This document shows, piece by piece, positions 9,720-19,378 of a stretch of 64,000 nucleotides of DNA. The stretch comes from Paenibacillus sp. D2_2 (GTDB taxonomy: Bacteria; Bacillota; Bacilli; Paenibacillales; Paenibacillaceae). Numbering within the stretch: position 1 is the first letter of the stretch; every line of letters starts with the position of its first letter. The DNA lies in contig NZ_CP133605.1 of the NCBI RefSeq assembly GCF_031199965.1, forward strand, positions 2,636,501 to 2,700,500. Direction: 5' to 3'. Under the pieces are notes generated by a model. It was not told where the DNA came from. It did no database searches and was given only the letters and a program-made list of their open reading frames with translations. Made by a program: the position numbers and the translations under genes.

Positions 9720-9763
9720 CAGATCACTAAATGGACTTGAGTCCATAAAGTGATCTGTTTTTT
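9720..9763 (+). terminator. Rho-independent terminator
   Basis: CAGATCACT at 9720-9728 pairs with AGTGATCTG at 9749-9757, with an inner ATGGACT/AGTCCAT stem and a T tract. It ends the MocR-ddl-aminotransferase unit and lies beside the convergent UvrA-like gene. Confidence 0.9.
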
Positions 9764-9772
9764 GAGGTAGGG

Positions 9773-12018
9773 CTACATAATATATTTGCTTGTAAGTGAC
9801 TGCTTTGCGCTTATGAGTTGTTTGGGTGTGCCCTCAAATACGACTTGTCCGCCATTGCTGCCACCTTCAGGACCCATATCAATGATCCAGTCTGCGTTTC
9901 TTATGACATTTAGGTTATGTTCAATGACTATTACCGTATTTCCGGCATCTACAAGACGATTCATGATAGCCAGAAGATGAGTAATATCCGACATATGCAG
10001 TCCAGTCGTTGGCTCGTCCATTACGTAAATGCTTCCCTTTTTGTGCAGTTCACTGGCCAGCTTGATGCGTTGGCACTCACCACCAGACAGTGAGCTAAGA
10101 GGTTGGCCAAGTGTCAGATAATCGAGTCCGACGTCACTCATGGCCTGTAGCTTCCGTACAACTTCTTTGATCTCAAAGAAATCGAGGGCTTCTTGAACGG
10201 TCATCGCCAGTACATCAGCGATCGACTTACCGTTCAGTTTGTAGCCCAATACTTCTTCTTTGAAGCGTTTGCCACCACACACTTCGCAAGGTGTCTTCAC
10301 GGTTTCCAAAAAGGCCAATTCAGTATAAACCACACCAAGACCTTGGCAGTTGTCGCAGGCTCCCTTGGAATTGAAGCTGAACAATCCAGCATTCACTTTG
10401 TTGGCTGAGGCAAAGGCTTTACGTACATCATCCATGATACCGGTGTATGTAGCCGGATTTGAACGAGTAGAGGTACCAACAAATGTCTGGTCGATCACAA
10501 TCGCATCCGAATGCTGCTGTAAGAACACTTCGTTAATTAATGTGCTCTTACCGGAACCAGCCACTCCTGTTACTACGGTTAATACACCGGTTGGAATATC
10601 TACACTTACATTGTTCAGGTTGTGAAGACTCGCATCTACGATGGATAATTTACCGGAAGGTGTACGGAAATGCTCCTTGATCGGCATCGAATGTTTCAAA
10701 TGATTACCTGTAAGAGTATCCGCCTCCAGCAAGCCGGAATAGCTTCCTTCGAAGACAATGGTCCCGCCACGGCTACCAGCGAATGGACCGATATCGACGA
10801 TATGATCGGCTACTTGGATCACATCAGGGTCATGTTCAACAACAATCACCGTATTGCCTTTGTCGCGAAGCTTCTGCAGTAATTCATTGAGACGATGCAC
10901 ATCTCGGGGATGTAGTCCAACACTTGGCTCGTCAAAGATATAGACGACATTGACGAAGCTGCCACTCAGATGCTTGACCATTTTAACCCGTTGAGACTCT
11001 CCGCCGGATAAGGTGTCGGTCTCACGGTCGAGGCTTAGGTACTCCAGTCCAATATCAATCAGGTGCTGCAATCTTTCGGTTAATGCTTTTACCATAGGGG
11101 CTGCAACCGGATCATTGATTCCTCGTATGATCTCAATCAGCTGACTTGCCTCCATGGAAGAGAGTTCAGCAATATTGCGGCCGTTGATTTTACAGCTAAG
11201 TGCTGCCTGGCTGAGGCGAGTGCCGCGACATAGCAGGCAAGGACCATCGGTGATATAGGGCTCGACCTTCTTCTGCGTTCGTTCCGACATTGCTTTAATA
11301 TCCCGCTTGATATACTTGTTAGTGAACTTTTCGATGAATCCTTCCACCGTAATATTCACGGTCTTTCCACCGAACTGTGTAGCCACTTTCTTCGCCTTCC
11401 CGTACAGCAGTTCTTCTAGCTCCTCGTTCGAATAATCACTCAGCTTCTTATCGAGATCATAGGATCCCGACTGAACGATCATTGTAAAATCGAAGCTGCC
11501 CACAGTATAGTCTGGCAGTAGAATGGCCCCTTCAGTTAATGAGAGTGACATATCCAATGCCTTACTCATATCTACGCACCGACTGCGACCCGTTCCATTA
11601 CATTCAGTACACATGCCATGTGGATCATTGAACGAGAACATATGCCCTTCGCCTACATAGGGCTGACCGATCCGTGAGAATAGAAGGCGGAGAATAGGGG
11701 AGATATCGGTAATCGTGCCTAAGGTTGAATGTGCGCCCCCGCCTAAGCGTTTCTGGTCAACGACAACTGCCATACTTAGATTTTCAATCGCATCGGCTTC
11801 TGGCTGCGGAATACGTGGTAGAAAGTTTCGGACGAACATGCTGAAGTTTTCGTTCAATAGGCGCTGGGACTCGGCTGCGATGGTATCGAATACGATCGAC
11901 GATTTTCCGGAACCCGATACACCAGTAAAAATGGTAATTTTACGCTTAGGAATGCGCAAAGATACGTCTTTAAGATTGTTCTCCCGGCACCGCGGATTTC
12001 TATATATTCTTGGGACAT
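9773..12018 (-). CDS. Short UvrA-like ABC ATPase (DrrC/UvrA2 type), one frameshift
   Basis: About 750 residues, shorter than the usual UvrA of about 940. Two ABC modules are visible: Walker A GVSGSGKSS and GVAGSGKST, signatures TLSGGESQRVKM and SLSGGECQRIKLA, and zinc-binding Cys pairs (CTECNGTG, CDNCQGLG, CEVCGG). Short UvrA paralogues act in tolerance to DNA-binding drugs (DrrC of Streptomyces) or have unknown roles. ATG 12018 (minus) has AAGGTGG upstream and gives MSQEYIEIRGA. One base is missing from the CCCGGG at about 11988, after which RENNLKDVSLRIPKRK continues; without that repair a spurious start at 12130 appears. It follows the ArsR gene and probably shares its operon. Confidence 0.85.
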
Positions 12019-12116
12019 AATTTTTTTCCACCTTCAAGTCCTTGAGTATTGGAAAATTCCATTCCACCATTCGGATGGTTGATGACGGAACTGAAAATCC
12101 ATTGATAATGCTAAAC

Positions 12117-12452
12117 TCATTCTTCTTCATCCTCTAAAAGTTGGCTCAACCGTATCATATTTGTATTCCAGTACTTGCTGTAGAAAGCTACCCAATCCTG
12201 AACTTCTCTTAGAGGAGTGGCGTTGAGTCTAAATCGTGTTTCTCTGCCGACTTTGCGGTCATGAACCAGATCAGCCTCTTTCAGAATGGTCAAGTGCTTG
12301 GATATCGCGGTGCGTCCCATTTGAAACTGTGATGTTATTTCATGAAGTGGTATCTCATCCGCCTCTGCCAACAGATGAATGAGTTCCCGTCTGGTTGGAT
12401 CTGCAATTGCGCTAAATACATCCCTGAATTGATATTTCTCATTCATATTCAC
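12117..12452 (-). CDS. ArsR-family transcriptional regulator
   Basis: 111-residue winged-helix protein: FRDVFSAIADPTRRELIHLL, the recognition helix region MGRTAISKHLTILKEADLV and the wing DRKVGRETRFRLN. There is no metal-binding CxC pair, so it belongs to the non-metal ArsR branch that often pairs with SRPBCC or transport genes. Here the downstream partner is a UvrA-like ATPase. GTG 12452 fits the GGAGAG site; ATG 12446 is the alternative. Two similar inverted repeats at 12529-12574, upstream of its start, are likely operators for autoregulation. Confidence 0.85.
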   Translation of the reverse strand: MNMNEKYQFRDVFSAIADPTRRELIHLLAEADEIPLHEITSQFQMGRTAISKHLTILKEADLVHDRKVGRETRFRLNATPLREVQDWVAFYSKYWNTNMIRLSQLLEDEEE

Positions 12453-12528
12453 ATGACTCTCTCCTAATTATTATTGCCAGGGACAGCCGCTAATTTCACC
12501 ACGCTTTCCAAATGACTTCATCATATTA

Positions 12529-12574
12529 GACACCATTTAGTGTCGGTTTGATTATATGTGACCATTTGGTGTCA
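12529..12574 (-). promoter_or_regulatory. Paired inverted repeats, probable ArsR operator
   Basis: GACACCATTTAGTGTC at 12529-12544 and GTGACCATTTGGTGTC at 12558-12573 share the core ACCATTTrGTGTC and lie 29 bases apart, centre to centre, upstream of the ArsR start. Near-palindromic arms GACAC/GTGTC suit a dimeric winged-helix repressor. Assignment to this ArsR is by position. Confidence 0.6.
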
Positions 12575-12603
12575 TGTCAACGAGTGGAATGAAGATCGAC
12601 TAT

Positions 12604-13221
12604 TTATTTCTTCTTCAACCCAGCTGCAAATAAAGGACCTTCTAGCGTAATAGTCGATAGTATAGTTGCCATTTCTTGAGGAGTTTCTTTCCTGTCACCT
12701 AGCAGCCATTGCTGAATTACTCCCATATGAGCCGATGAGATATATGAAACTAAATATTCAGCAGGAACAAGCATATTAAGTTTATTTAAGGGCCCATTTT
12801 TACTATCAAATAGATTTTTCCACATAAATTCTTTTAGTTTTGTTAGGAAATTTATATCTCCTTTAGGGCCTAATACAGCCTTCAAAAAGTCCCTATTTGT
12901 ATCTAGATACTCAAATATTAAAACAGCAACACTAAAGGGTTTTGATGCCAGGAAATTAATGCCTGGATCCTCAAACTGATCAGGCAGGTTCTTTTGCACA
13001 ATGTCAGCCATTTCGTGCATGAGATCCTCTTGACACTTGGTCATTAAATCAAATTTATCTTGATAATGTGTATAAAAGGTCCCACGGTTGATTCTTGCTC
13101 TCGTGGTGATGTCTTTTACCGTGATGGCCTCAAAACCATTGTCTTCGATTAATTCCACTAATGCATTTCGGATCGATTCTTTTGTTCGAATGACGCGTAA
13201 ATCGGTATTCATTTCTCTCAA
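12604..13221 (-). CDS. TetR/AcrR-family transcriptional regulator
   Basis: About 203 residues. The N-terminal TetR helix-turn-helix (RTKESIRNALVELIEDNGFEA, then TTRARINRGTFYTHYQDKFDL) is followed by a C-terminal domain with hydrophobic helices, in the style of TetR_C regulators that accompany YhgE/Pip permeases. TTG 13221 sits 5 bases after GGAGGAG; ATG 13212 is the in-frame alternative. It is divergent from the membrane protein gene at 13394, its probable target. Two inverted repeats lie in the shared intergenic region. Confidence 0.85.
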   Translation of the reverse strand: MREMNTDLRVIRTKESIRNALVELIEDNGFEAITVKDITTRARINRGTFYTHYQDKFDLMTKCQEDLMHEMADIVQKNLPDQFEDPGINFLASKPFSVAVLIFEYLDTNRDFLKAVLGPKGDINFLTKLKEFMWKNLFDSKNGPLNKLNMLVPAEYLVSYISSAHMGVIQQWLLGDRKETPQEMATILSTITLEGPLFAAGLKKK

Positions 13222-13265
13222 GTGAACTCCTCCTTGAATTTTATTTTCAACACATCCACTAACAA

Positions 13266-13281
13266 TGTCGGATAAACGACA
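13266..13281. promoter_or_regulatory. Inverted repeat, possible TetR operator (regulator side)
   Basis: TGTCG-GATAAA-CGACA lies 45 bases upstream of the TetR start. Position and symmetry suggest autoregulation; this is inference only. Confidence 0.4.
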
Positions 13282-13346
13282 CAACTATGAATTGTGATTA
13301 TTGCAAAGGAAATTATCTAAAATTATAATCATAACATCGATAAATA

Positions 13347-13360
13347 AACAACATGTTGTT
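13347..13360. promoter_or_regulatory. 14-bp perfect palindrome, possible TetR operator (permease side)
   Basis: AACAACATGTTGTT ends 33 bases before the permease start, about where a promoter is expected. It differs in sequence from the repeat at 13266, so only one of the two may be the TetR site. Confidence 0.45.
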
Positions 13361-13393
13361 CATTATTATAACAAAAAAAGAGGAGTGGAATAC

Positions 13394-14592
13394 ATGAAAA
13401 TTTTAAAAAATAAGCTATTGTGGTTATCGCCTATCGCAGCGTTGGCAATCATATTTATTTTTTCACTAACCTTATTTCCATCGGTTCAACCACAACCCAA
13501 AAATTTGCCTATCGCTATCGTCAATGAAGATGAAGGTGTGAAGATGCCTGATCAACCTGAGATGAATATGGGGAATACGTTGGTTGAAATGATACGGAAA
13601 AGTTCGGAACCATCTGCAGATCAAGAACCTGCTGTGAAATGGATGGAAGTAAAAAGCACAGACGAAGTGCAAAAGGGTTTAGATAATCAAGAGTACTACG
13701 CTGCGCTAGTTATTCCTAAAGACTTTAGCGCCAAGCAAGCGTCGCTGCGAACACCAGACCCATCCTCGCCTGAGGTTCAAATTTTCATCAATCAGGGGAT
13801 GAATACTGCAGCATCTACTATGGCAGGACAAATGTTGAATGGAATCGTTGATAACATGAATAATAGTGTTCGTACTCAGCTGCTGGAAGGATTTAAAGCT
13901 CAAGGGGCAACTTTAACCACTGAACAGGCTTCCAGTCTAGTTACGCCAATATCTAAAAAGACTATAAATGTACATGAAATCGGAACGAACACGGCAAATG
14001 GAAATGTACCCGTTTCCTTATTCCAACCCCTTTGGATGGGAAGTATAGCGAGTGCTGTAATTATCTTCTTTGCCTTTAAAAATACTCAGGTTCGCTCTAA
14101 AAAAGAGAAGCTTATGCTGAAAATTACACAGATTATCACGGGTGCCATTGCCGCTCTTGTCATTGGATTTGGGCTAACCTGGATTGCAGAGGGAATGGTA
14201 GGGTTCCATATTCCGCAATTTATGGATACGGCATTATTTTTAACGATTACTTCCCTTAGCTTCTTCCTGATGATTTCAGCGGTACTATCGTTGTTAGGAA
14301 TAAAGAGTATGGTGGTCTTTGTTCTAATGCTCTTCTTCGGGCGCCACTGCTTGCACTTGCTCCTGAAATGATGTCTTCATTTTATCGTGATTGGATCTAT
14401 TCCTGGTTACCAATGCGATATATGGTAGAGGGTCTTCGTGAAATATTCTTCTTCGGTAAAGGCTTAACCTGGAATACTCCTCTTTCTGTTCTCATCTGGA
14501 TCGGGGTAGGGGGGATCATTATATTACTTGGATCTTCACTAAAACTGAGCTCAACCAAAGGACAAAACGCAGTACAGGGATTAGAAAGATAA
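13394..14592 (+). CDS. YhgE/Pip-like ABC-2 type membrane protein, one frameshift
   Basis: About 400 residues. There is an N-terminal membrane anchor (residues 8-30), a long extracytoplasmic region with IAIVNEDEGV and the AALVIPKDFSA motif typical of YhgE/DUF3533 proteins, then four or five transmembrane helices. Frame is lost near 14341: adding one G to TTCGGGCG gives FFGAPLLALAPEMMSSFYRD and reads to TAA 14590-14592. ABC-2/YhgE proteins export or are linked to secretion and phage infection, but no ATPase gene is adjacent. It is divergent from a TetR gene that probably represses it. Start ATG 13394 follows AGAGGAGTGG. Confidence 0.8.
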
Positions 14593-14615
14593 AGGTTACA
14601 ACATAACAAATTCGG

Positions 14616-14647
14616 AGCATCCGTTGGTGGTGGAAAGACGGGTGCTC
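14616..14647 (+). terminator. Weak terminator-like hairpin
   Basis: GAGCATCCGT pairs with ACGGGTGCTC (one G-T pair), but no T tract follows. It lies between the permease and the next ArsR gene. Confidence 0.3.
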
Positions 14648-14716
14648 TGGACATGTTAGGTTTTCACGGTTATAATTATGATTAATTGATTAAACGAATG
14701 AACGGAGATAGATTGT

Positions 14717-15040
14717 ATGAGTGATCAAGACGAGCGTGTACTACAACAATTTAAAATGTGCATTCCATTGCTGGAAGTGTTAACCGATGCAAACCGTCAA
14801 GCCATCATTATGCTGCTTGCACAACACAAATCGGGTCTGAATGTCAATACGATAGCTGAACATATCAATTTGTCCAGACCGGCTGTCTCTCATCATTTGA
14901 AGGTGTTGAAGCAGGCTGGTTATATTGATTCCGAGAAAAAAGGCGTAGAAAATTACTATATGTTGACGATCAGCAAACCGCTTGAACAAATCAAATCATT
15001 AATTTCAGTCGTCGAAGCCCAGTGCAGCAGCTCTAAGTAA
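14717..15040 (+). CDS. ArsR-family transcriptional regulator
   Basis: 107 residues: an ArsR winged helix with LLEVLTDANRQAIIMLL, the recognition segment LSRPAVSHHLKVLKQAGYI and the wing KKGVENYYML. There is no Cys pair, so probably no metal sensing. It lies 92 bases upstream of the oxidoreductase gene on the same strand and may control it; a redox or electrophile signal is plausible but not shown. Start ATG 14717 follows GGAGATAG. Confidence 0.85.
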   Translation: MSDQDERVLQQFKMCIPLLEVLTDANRQAIIMLLAQHKSGLNVNTIAEHINLSRPAVSHHLKVLKQAGYIDSEKKGVENYYMLTISKPLEQIKSLISVVEAQCSSSK

Positions 15041-15132
15041 GCAACAAAAGAATTGCTGGAAATGGACAAACGATTTTTTTGTTCTTTTAGTCGAATTGTT
15101 TAAACCTATAATCCAAATAGGAGTGATATTAA

Positions 15133-16134
15133 ATGAAAGCTATGATCATTGAGAAATACGGGAAGGTAACTCCATTAATCATGACAGAGCAACCCATGCC
15201 GGACATGGGAGAACATGATGTATTAGTGGAAATCCACGCAGCTAGCTTAAATCCGATCGACTATAAAATAAAGGAAGGTAAAGTGAAGTTCTTGTTGACC
15301 TACAAGTTTCCATTAATACTAGGAAATGATTTCTCCGGTGTTGTGGTGAAGGTCGGTGATCGGGTCACTGCATTTAAACCTGGAGATGAAGTTTACGGAA
15401 GACCGCGCAAAAGTCGGATAGGCACATTAGCTGAATATATTGCAGTACATGAAGAAGATATTTCGTTAAAACCGCACAATCTCAGCTTTGTAGAGGCAGC
15501 ATCCATACCACTCGTCGGACTTACGACTTATCAAGCCTTTACTGATATTATGAATCTTCAAAAAGGCCAAAAAATTCTGATTCATGCAGGAGCAGGAGGC
15601 GTTGGCACCTTTGCCATTCAATTGGCCAAATTAATGGGATTATATGTCGCAACAACGGCTAGCGATAAAGGCTATGAATTAGTCAAATCGCTCGGTGCTG
15701 ACCTGATCATTAATTATAGAAAAGAGAATTTTGAAGAATTGCTTACAGGATATGACGCCGTCTTTGATACATTAGGAGGAGAGGCTTTGGAAAAATCATT
15801 CCAGATCCTGAAGCCTGGCGGACAAATCGTATCCATCTCCGGTATGCCGAACGCAAGATTCGGTAAAGATCAACAATTGGGTTGGATGAAGACAATTGTT
15901 CTGTCCATCGTAAGCCGGAAGATTACAGCGCTTGAGAGGAAGAGCTACTCGAAGTATCATTACCTTTTTATGAAGCCAAGTGGAGCTCAATTGAAGATAA
16001 TAAAAGAATTTATTGAAGCAGGCCATATTATACCGATTATCGATAAAGTTTATACTTTTGAAAATACCGGGCAAGCATTTCAGTATCTGGAAGAAGGACG
16101 CGCCAAAGGAAAGGTAGTCGTTCAAATGAAATGA
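15133..16134 (+). CDS. NADP-dependent zinc-independent oxidoreductase (MDR family)
   Basis: 333 residues of the medium-chain dehydrogenase/quinone oxidoreductase family. The GroES-like half has EIHAASLNPIDYKIKEG and LGNDFSGVVVKVG; the Rossmann half has ILIHAGAGGVGTFAIQLAK and KSLGADLIINY. Structural and catalytic zinc ligands are absent, as in quinone reductases (QOR/Zta1) and alkenal reductases. Likely NADPH-dependent reduction of quinones or enones in the cytosol. Start ATG 15133 follows AGGAGTG. Confidence 0.85.
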   Translation: MKAMIIEKYGKVTPLIMTEQPMPDMGEHDVLVEIHAASLNPIDYKIKEGKVKFLLTYKFPLILGNDFSGVVVKVGDRVTAFKPGDEVYGRPRKSRIGTLAEYIAVHEEDISLKPHNLSFVEAASIPLVGLTTYQAFTDIMNLQKGQKILIHAGAGGVGTFAIQLAKLMGLYVATTASDKGYELVKSLGADLIINYRKENFEELLTGYDAVFDTLGGEALEKSFQILKPGGQIVSISGMPNARFGKDQQLGWMKTIVLSIVSRKITALERKSYSKYHYLFMKPSGAQLKIIKEFIEAGHIIPIIDKVYTFENTGQAFQYLEEGRAKGKVVVQMK

Positions 16135-16238
16135 TCCAATTGAGTTGTAGAAAAACTGCCGGTTGAATGAACATGATCCAGGTATGGCAACCTAAGGAAG
16201 TGGTATACATCTCATTTTCCAGAGGAGGATATCTGTTT

Positions 16239-16343
16239 ATGGCTCACCAGAAAAGAAGGAAAGAAGCTGCCTGGAAGTCTCGAAAGCAAGAACACCATCC
16301 TCATGGTAAAATCAAATCATTCAAGGAATTGTCCAGCGAATAA
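16239..16343 (+). CDS. Small basic peptide, DUF6254-like
   Basis: 34 residues, MAHQKRRKEAAWKSRKQ then PHGKIKSFKELSSE. AGAGGAGG at 16221-16228 and ATG 16239 make a convincing start, and a terminator follows. The pattern (basic N-terminus, PHGK-KS, EL ending) resembles short Bacillales peptides I recall as DUF6254; function unknown. Confidence 0.65.
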   Translation: MAHQKRRKEAAWKSRKQEHHPHGKIKSFKELSSE

Positions 16344-16368
16344 CGAGAAGTATACTTCATGCAAGACA

Positions 16369-16399
16369 AAGACTGTCGGATTTCTCCGGCAGTCTTTTT
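16369..16399 (+). terminator. Rho-independent terminator
   Basis: AAGACTGTCGGA pairs with TCCGGCAGTCTT (one mismatch), then TTTT. It follows the small peptide gene. Confidence 0.8.
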
Positions 16400-16431
16400 A
16401 TGCAATAATGAATCTAAAGGAGCGATTGAGA

Positions 16432-17646
16432 ATGGCGCGTGTGTTATTCATTAATGGTGGTTCAGAGGGACACATCAACCCAACGATTAGAGTTGTTAAG
16501 GAGCTTATTTCACGTGGTGAAGAGGTCGTATACTTCTGTATAGAAGCTTTCCGGGAACGGATTGAGAAGATGGGAGCTACTGTAAGAACCTTTGACGATC
16601 AGAAATTTATAAAGGCCTTTATCTCAGGCGGTAGAAATTATTTACTCGAGCGAATCAACGGTTTATTACTTACTGCCGATATTGTTATACCAAGTGTTCT
16701 TGAACAGATCGAGGGAGAGCATTTTGACTATATCATTCATGATTCCATGTTTGGCTGTGGACGATTAATAGCTCAAATCCTTAAGCTTCCGGCAATCAAT
16801 TCATGTACTACTTTTGCGCAAACTGAAGCATCTGTCGAAAAGATACTGGAGCAGTTTTATGATGAAGTTCCTTCAGAAATCGTTAGACTGATACAAGATA
16901 AATATCAAAGTCTAACGGAATTAGTGAAGGCAAAATATGATGTGGATATCAAGTCTCCCTTCGAATTGTATTGTAATCCTGCACCACTTACGATCGTATA
17001 TACCACTCGGGAGTTCCAACCTGAGGCGGGAACATTTGACCTGTCTTATAAATTTGTAGGACCATCCATCTCGGCACGAATTACTCATGAGAGCTTCGAC
17101 TATACAGCGATTAAGGAGAATAGTCCTATCTACATATCACTGGGTACTGTCTTTAACCAAGCGGTGGATTTCTACAAGCTCTGTTTTGAGGCTTTCGAGA
17201 ACACGGATTATACGATTGTCATGTCTGTAGGGGATAGAGTCCAGATATCTGACTTAGGGGATATTCCTAGAAATTTCATCGTACAAAATTATGTCCCGCA
17301 AACGGATGTACTTCAATACGCGAAGTTATTTATTACCCATGGCGGAATGAATAGTGCCCATGAAGGTCTCTATTATGGCATTCCGCTTATTGTCCTCCCG
17401 CAAAGTGCGGATCAACCAATCATCGCTGAGCAAGTCGCGCGCACTGGTGCTGGCATAACATTACAAATGCAATTCATAACGGCGGATCAACTCCGTGAAG
17501 CTGCAGATCATGTGCTGAGTCGTGCATCCTTCAAGAAGGCTGCCATAAGTATGAAGGATTCCTTGCGAGCATCAGGAGGTTATCAGCAGGCGGTGGATGA
17601 GATTTTCAACTTTAAAAGTGATTTTAAAAAAGGATGGAATAGCTAA
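16432..17646 (+). CDS. MGT-type UDP-glycosyltransferase (GT1, YjiC/OleD-like)
   Basis: 404 residues with GT-B fold features. The N-terminus reads VLFINGGSEGHINPTIRVVKEL, with the His that acts as base in the family. The C-terminal sugar-nucleotide motif reads FITHGGMNSAHEGLYYGIPLIVLPQSADQP. Macrolide/flavonoid-type glycosyltransferases move a sugar from UDP-sugar to small hydrophobic acceptors, often for detoxification. Start ATG 16432 follows AAAGGAG at 16416-16422. The next gene starts 3 bases after its stop, so the pair is an operon. Confidence 0.85.
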   Translation: MARVLFINGGSEGHINPTIRVVKELISRGEEVVYFCIEAFRERIEKMGATVRTFDDQKFIKAFISGGRNYLLERINGLLLTADIVIPSVLEQIEGEHFDYIIHDSMFGCGRLIAQILKLPAINSCTTFAQTEASVEKILEQFYDEVPSEIVRLIQDKYQSLTELVKAKYDVDIKSPFELYCNPAPLTIVYTTREFQPEAGTFDLSYKFVGPSISARITHESFDYTAIKENSPIYISLGTVFNQAVDFYKLCFEAFENTDYTIVMSVGDRVQISDLGDIPRNFIVQNYVPQTDVLQYAKLFITHGGMNSAHEGLYYGIPLIVLPQSADQPIIAEQVARTGAGITLQMQFITADQLREAADHVLSRASFKKAAISMKDSLRASGGYQQAVDEIFNFKSDFKKGWNS

Positions 17647-17648
17647 TT

Positions 17649-18311
17649 ATGAAGACTACACGTTCTGCATTAGTTGTGGGAGCGACGGGGTTGGTTGGAA
17701 TCGACCTGGTGAAATTGCTTTGTAACAGTGAAAAGTATGATTTGGTGAAAATAATCGTTAGACGCCCAGTTGAGTACTCGCATCCTAAGCTAGAGGTACA
17801 TATCTGTGATTTTGATAAGCTCACTTCACAGGATATTGGAGAGGTGCAGGATGTATTCTGCTGCATGGGTACCACCATCAAAAAAGCGGGATCTCGTGAA
17901 GCCTTTAAAAAGGTTGATTTTGAGTATCCACGTACGATTGCCGCTTTGGCTAAAAAGCAAGGGGCAGAACATTTCATCATCATTACAGCGATGGGGGCGA
18001 ATGAGAAATCATTATCCCATTATGGCCGAGTAAAAGGGCAGATTGAAAAGGAATTAATTGCGATGGATTTCCTTCGATTGTCGATCCTCCGGCCCTCACT
18101 TTTAACAGGAAGTCGAAGTGAATTCCGGTTAGGGGAACGAATAGGGGCATTGGTTCTTAAAGTAATAAACCCTATTTTCGTTGGAACGATGAGAAAATAT
18201 CGTTCAATTTCTGGACAACAAGTCGCATACGCCATGAAATCTATAGCGCTAAGCAGAAATGAGCAGAAAGTGACTATCTATCCATCTGATGAAATTGCCA
18301 AGATCAAATAA
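17649..18311 (+). CDS. NAD(P)-binding atypical SDR (HTATIP2/YraR-like)
   Basis: 220 residues. The Rossmann N-terminus SALVVGATGLVGIDLVKLL carries GATGLVG; then VFCCMGTTIKKAGS, FKKVDFEYP and HFIIITAMGAN. This matches the atypical SDR group with NmrA-like and HTATIP2/YraR proteins. It probably binds NAD(P); the reaction is unknown. Co-transcribed with the glycosyltransferase. Confidence 0.8.
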   Translation: MKTTRSALVVGATGLVGIDLVKLLCNSEKYDLVKIIVRRPVEYSHPKLEVHICDFDKLTSQDIGEVQDVFCCMGTTIKKAGSREAFKKVDFEYPRTIAALAKKQGAEHFIIITAMGANEKSLSHYGRVKGQIEKELIAMDFLRLSILRPSLLTGSRSEFRLGERIGALVLKVINPIFVGTMRKYRSISGQQVAYAMKSIALSRNEQKVTIYPSDEIAKIK

Positions 18312-18338
18312 GGTTATGGTTAACCACTTTGTGGAGGA

Positions 18339-18367
18339 TTGACTTATCCTTTTATTTTGTTTATAAT
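18339..18367 (+). promoter_or_regulatory. Sigma-A promoter of the beta-glucoside operon
   Basis: TTGACT at 18339-18344 and TATAAT at 18362-18367 with a 17-base spacer, a near-consensus vegetative promoter 24 bases before the RAT sequence. Confidence 0.85.
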
Positions 18368-18390
18368 TAGAGTGTAAAAATTAAATAACT

Positions 18391-18465
18391 GGATTGTTAC
18401 TGGTAAAGCAGGCAATACCTTAAAACAGATAATATAGAGAAATTTTTCTATATGATTGTTTTTTG
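18391..18465 (+). promoter_or_regulatory. RAT antiterminator and terminator upstream of licT
   Basis: The 29-base element at 18391-18419 (GGATTGTTACTG, then AGCAGGCAATACC) matches the ribonucleic antiterminator bound by BglG/LicT/SacT proteins. A terminator hairpin (AACAGATAATATAGAGAA with its imperfect complement) and a T tract follow at about 18425-18465. LicT binding should stabilise the RAT and let transcription enter its own gene. Confidence 0.85.
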
Positions 18466-18528
18466 GATTGTGTGCTTTTTTGATTTTACTCGTTTTTTTT
18501 GTATTATGTATGAACGGGGGTGATGCTA

Positions 18529-19368
18529 GTGAGGGTTGCTAAAAAATTTAATAACAATGTCATAATGTCGCTTAACGAAAACAAACAAGAAGTTATTTTG
18601 ATTGGCTGTGGTCTTGGTTTTGGAGTGAGCAAAGGGGATCCAATTAATAAAAGTAAAATTGAAAAGACTTTTGTCTTAGATAAAAACTACAATCGGGAAG
18701 CAGCTTTTGATTTATTAGCTGATATCCCTAAAGAACATCTTGATTTAATTAAAAATATTATTGAACTTGCTGAGAGTTTGCTTGAGGTTCAATTAAATGA
18801 TTATATCTATTTGTCACTTTCAGATCATTTATTGTACGCATTTAAGCGCCATGAAGCAGGAACGGATATTAGTAATCCTTTATTGAATGAGATTAAAGCC
18901 GTTTACCCTAAGGAATATGAGGCAGCATTGCGAGCGTTGGAACTGATTTTCGAGGCAACAGGAGCCAGGCTGGCAAAGGATGAGGCAGGTTTTATTACCT
19001 TGCACTTTGTAAATGCTCAACAAGGACAAGTTACAATTAATGAAACCATGAAGATTCCTAAAATGATCAAAGAAATTTTACAAATTGTAGAATTTCATTT
19101 TTCTACCCAATTGGAAGCGTCGTCAATTTTTTATGATCGGTTTATTACTCACTTGAAATACTTCATTAAACGAAGCATTGATGCTCAGAATGAGGAAGAT
19201 AATCCCCAAACTCTCACCATGTTGAAGTCTTTAAGGAAGAATACGCCTCAGGTATATAAATGTGTTGAGAAGATTTCTGAGTACATGCGAGAGTCACAAG
19301 ATATAACAATTGGTGATGAAGAAAAATTTTATTTATTCGTGTATATTTATAAATTAACAACTAAATAA
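18529..19368 (+). CDS. licT: BglG/LicT-family transcriptional antiterminator
   Basis: 279 residues. The N-terminal CAT RNA-binding domain (AKKFNNNVIM, VILIGCGLGFGVSKGD) is followed by two PTS regulation domains with His at the expected places (SLSDHLLYAFKRHEAG in PRD1; VEFHFSTQLEAS and ITHLKYF in PRD2). It binds RAT RNA when phosphorylated by HPr and not by the IIB domain, so it is active when beta-glucosides are present. GTG 18529 is chosen over GTG 18520/ATG 18523 because of the distance to the GGGGGTG site and family N-termini. RAT elements lie both before and after it, as in bgl operons. Confidence 0.88.
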   Translation: MRVAKKFNNNVIMSLNENKQEVILIGCGLGFGVSKGDPINKSKIEKTFVLDKNYNREAAFDLLADIPKEHLDLIKNIIELAESLLEVQLNDYIYLSLSDHLLYAFKRHEAGTDISNPLLNEIKAVYPKEYEAALRALELIFEATGARLAKDEAGFITLHFVNAQQGQVTINETMKIPKMIKEILQIVEFHFSTQLEASSIFYDRFITHLKYFIKRSIDAQNEEDNPQTLTMLKSLRKNTPQVYKCVEKISEYMRESQDITIGDEEKFYLFVYIYKLTTK

Positions 19369-19378
19369 TAATCAAAAT

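Noticed and set aside
12019-12130. N-terminal extension of the UvrA-like protein starting at 12130 (minus)
   Set aside because: It arises from the frameshift at about 11988. The ATG at 12018 has AAGGTGG upstream and gives the family start MSQEYIEIRGA.
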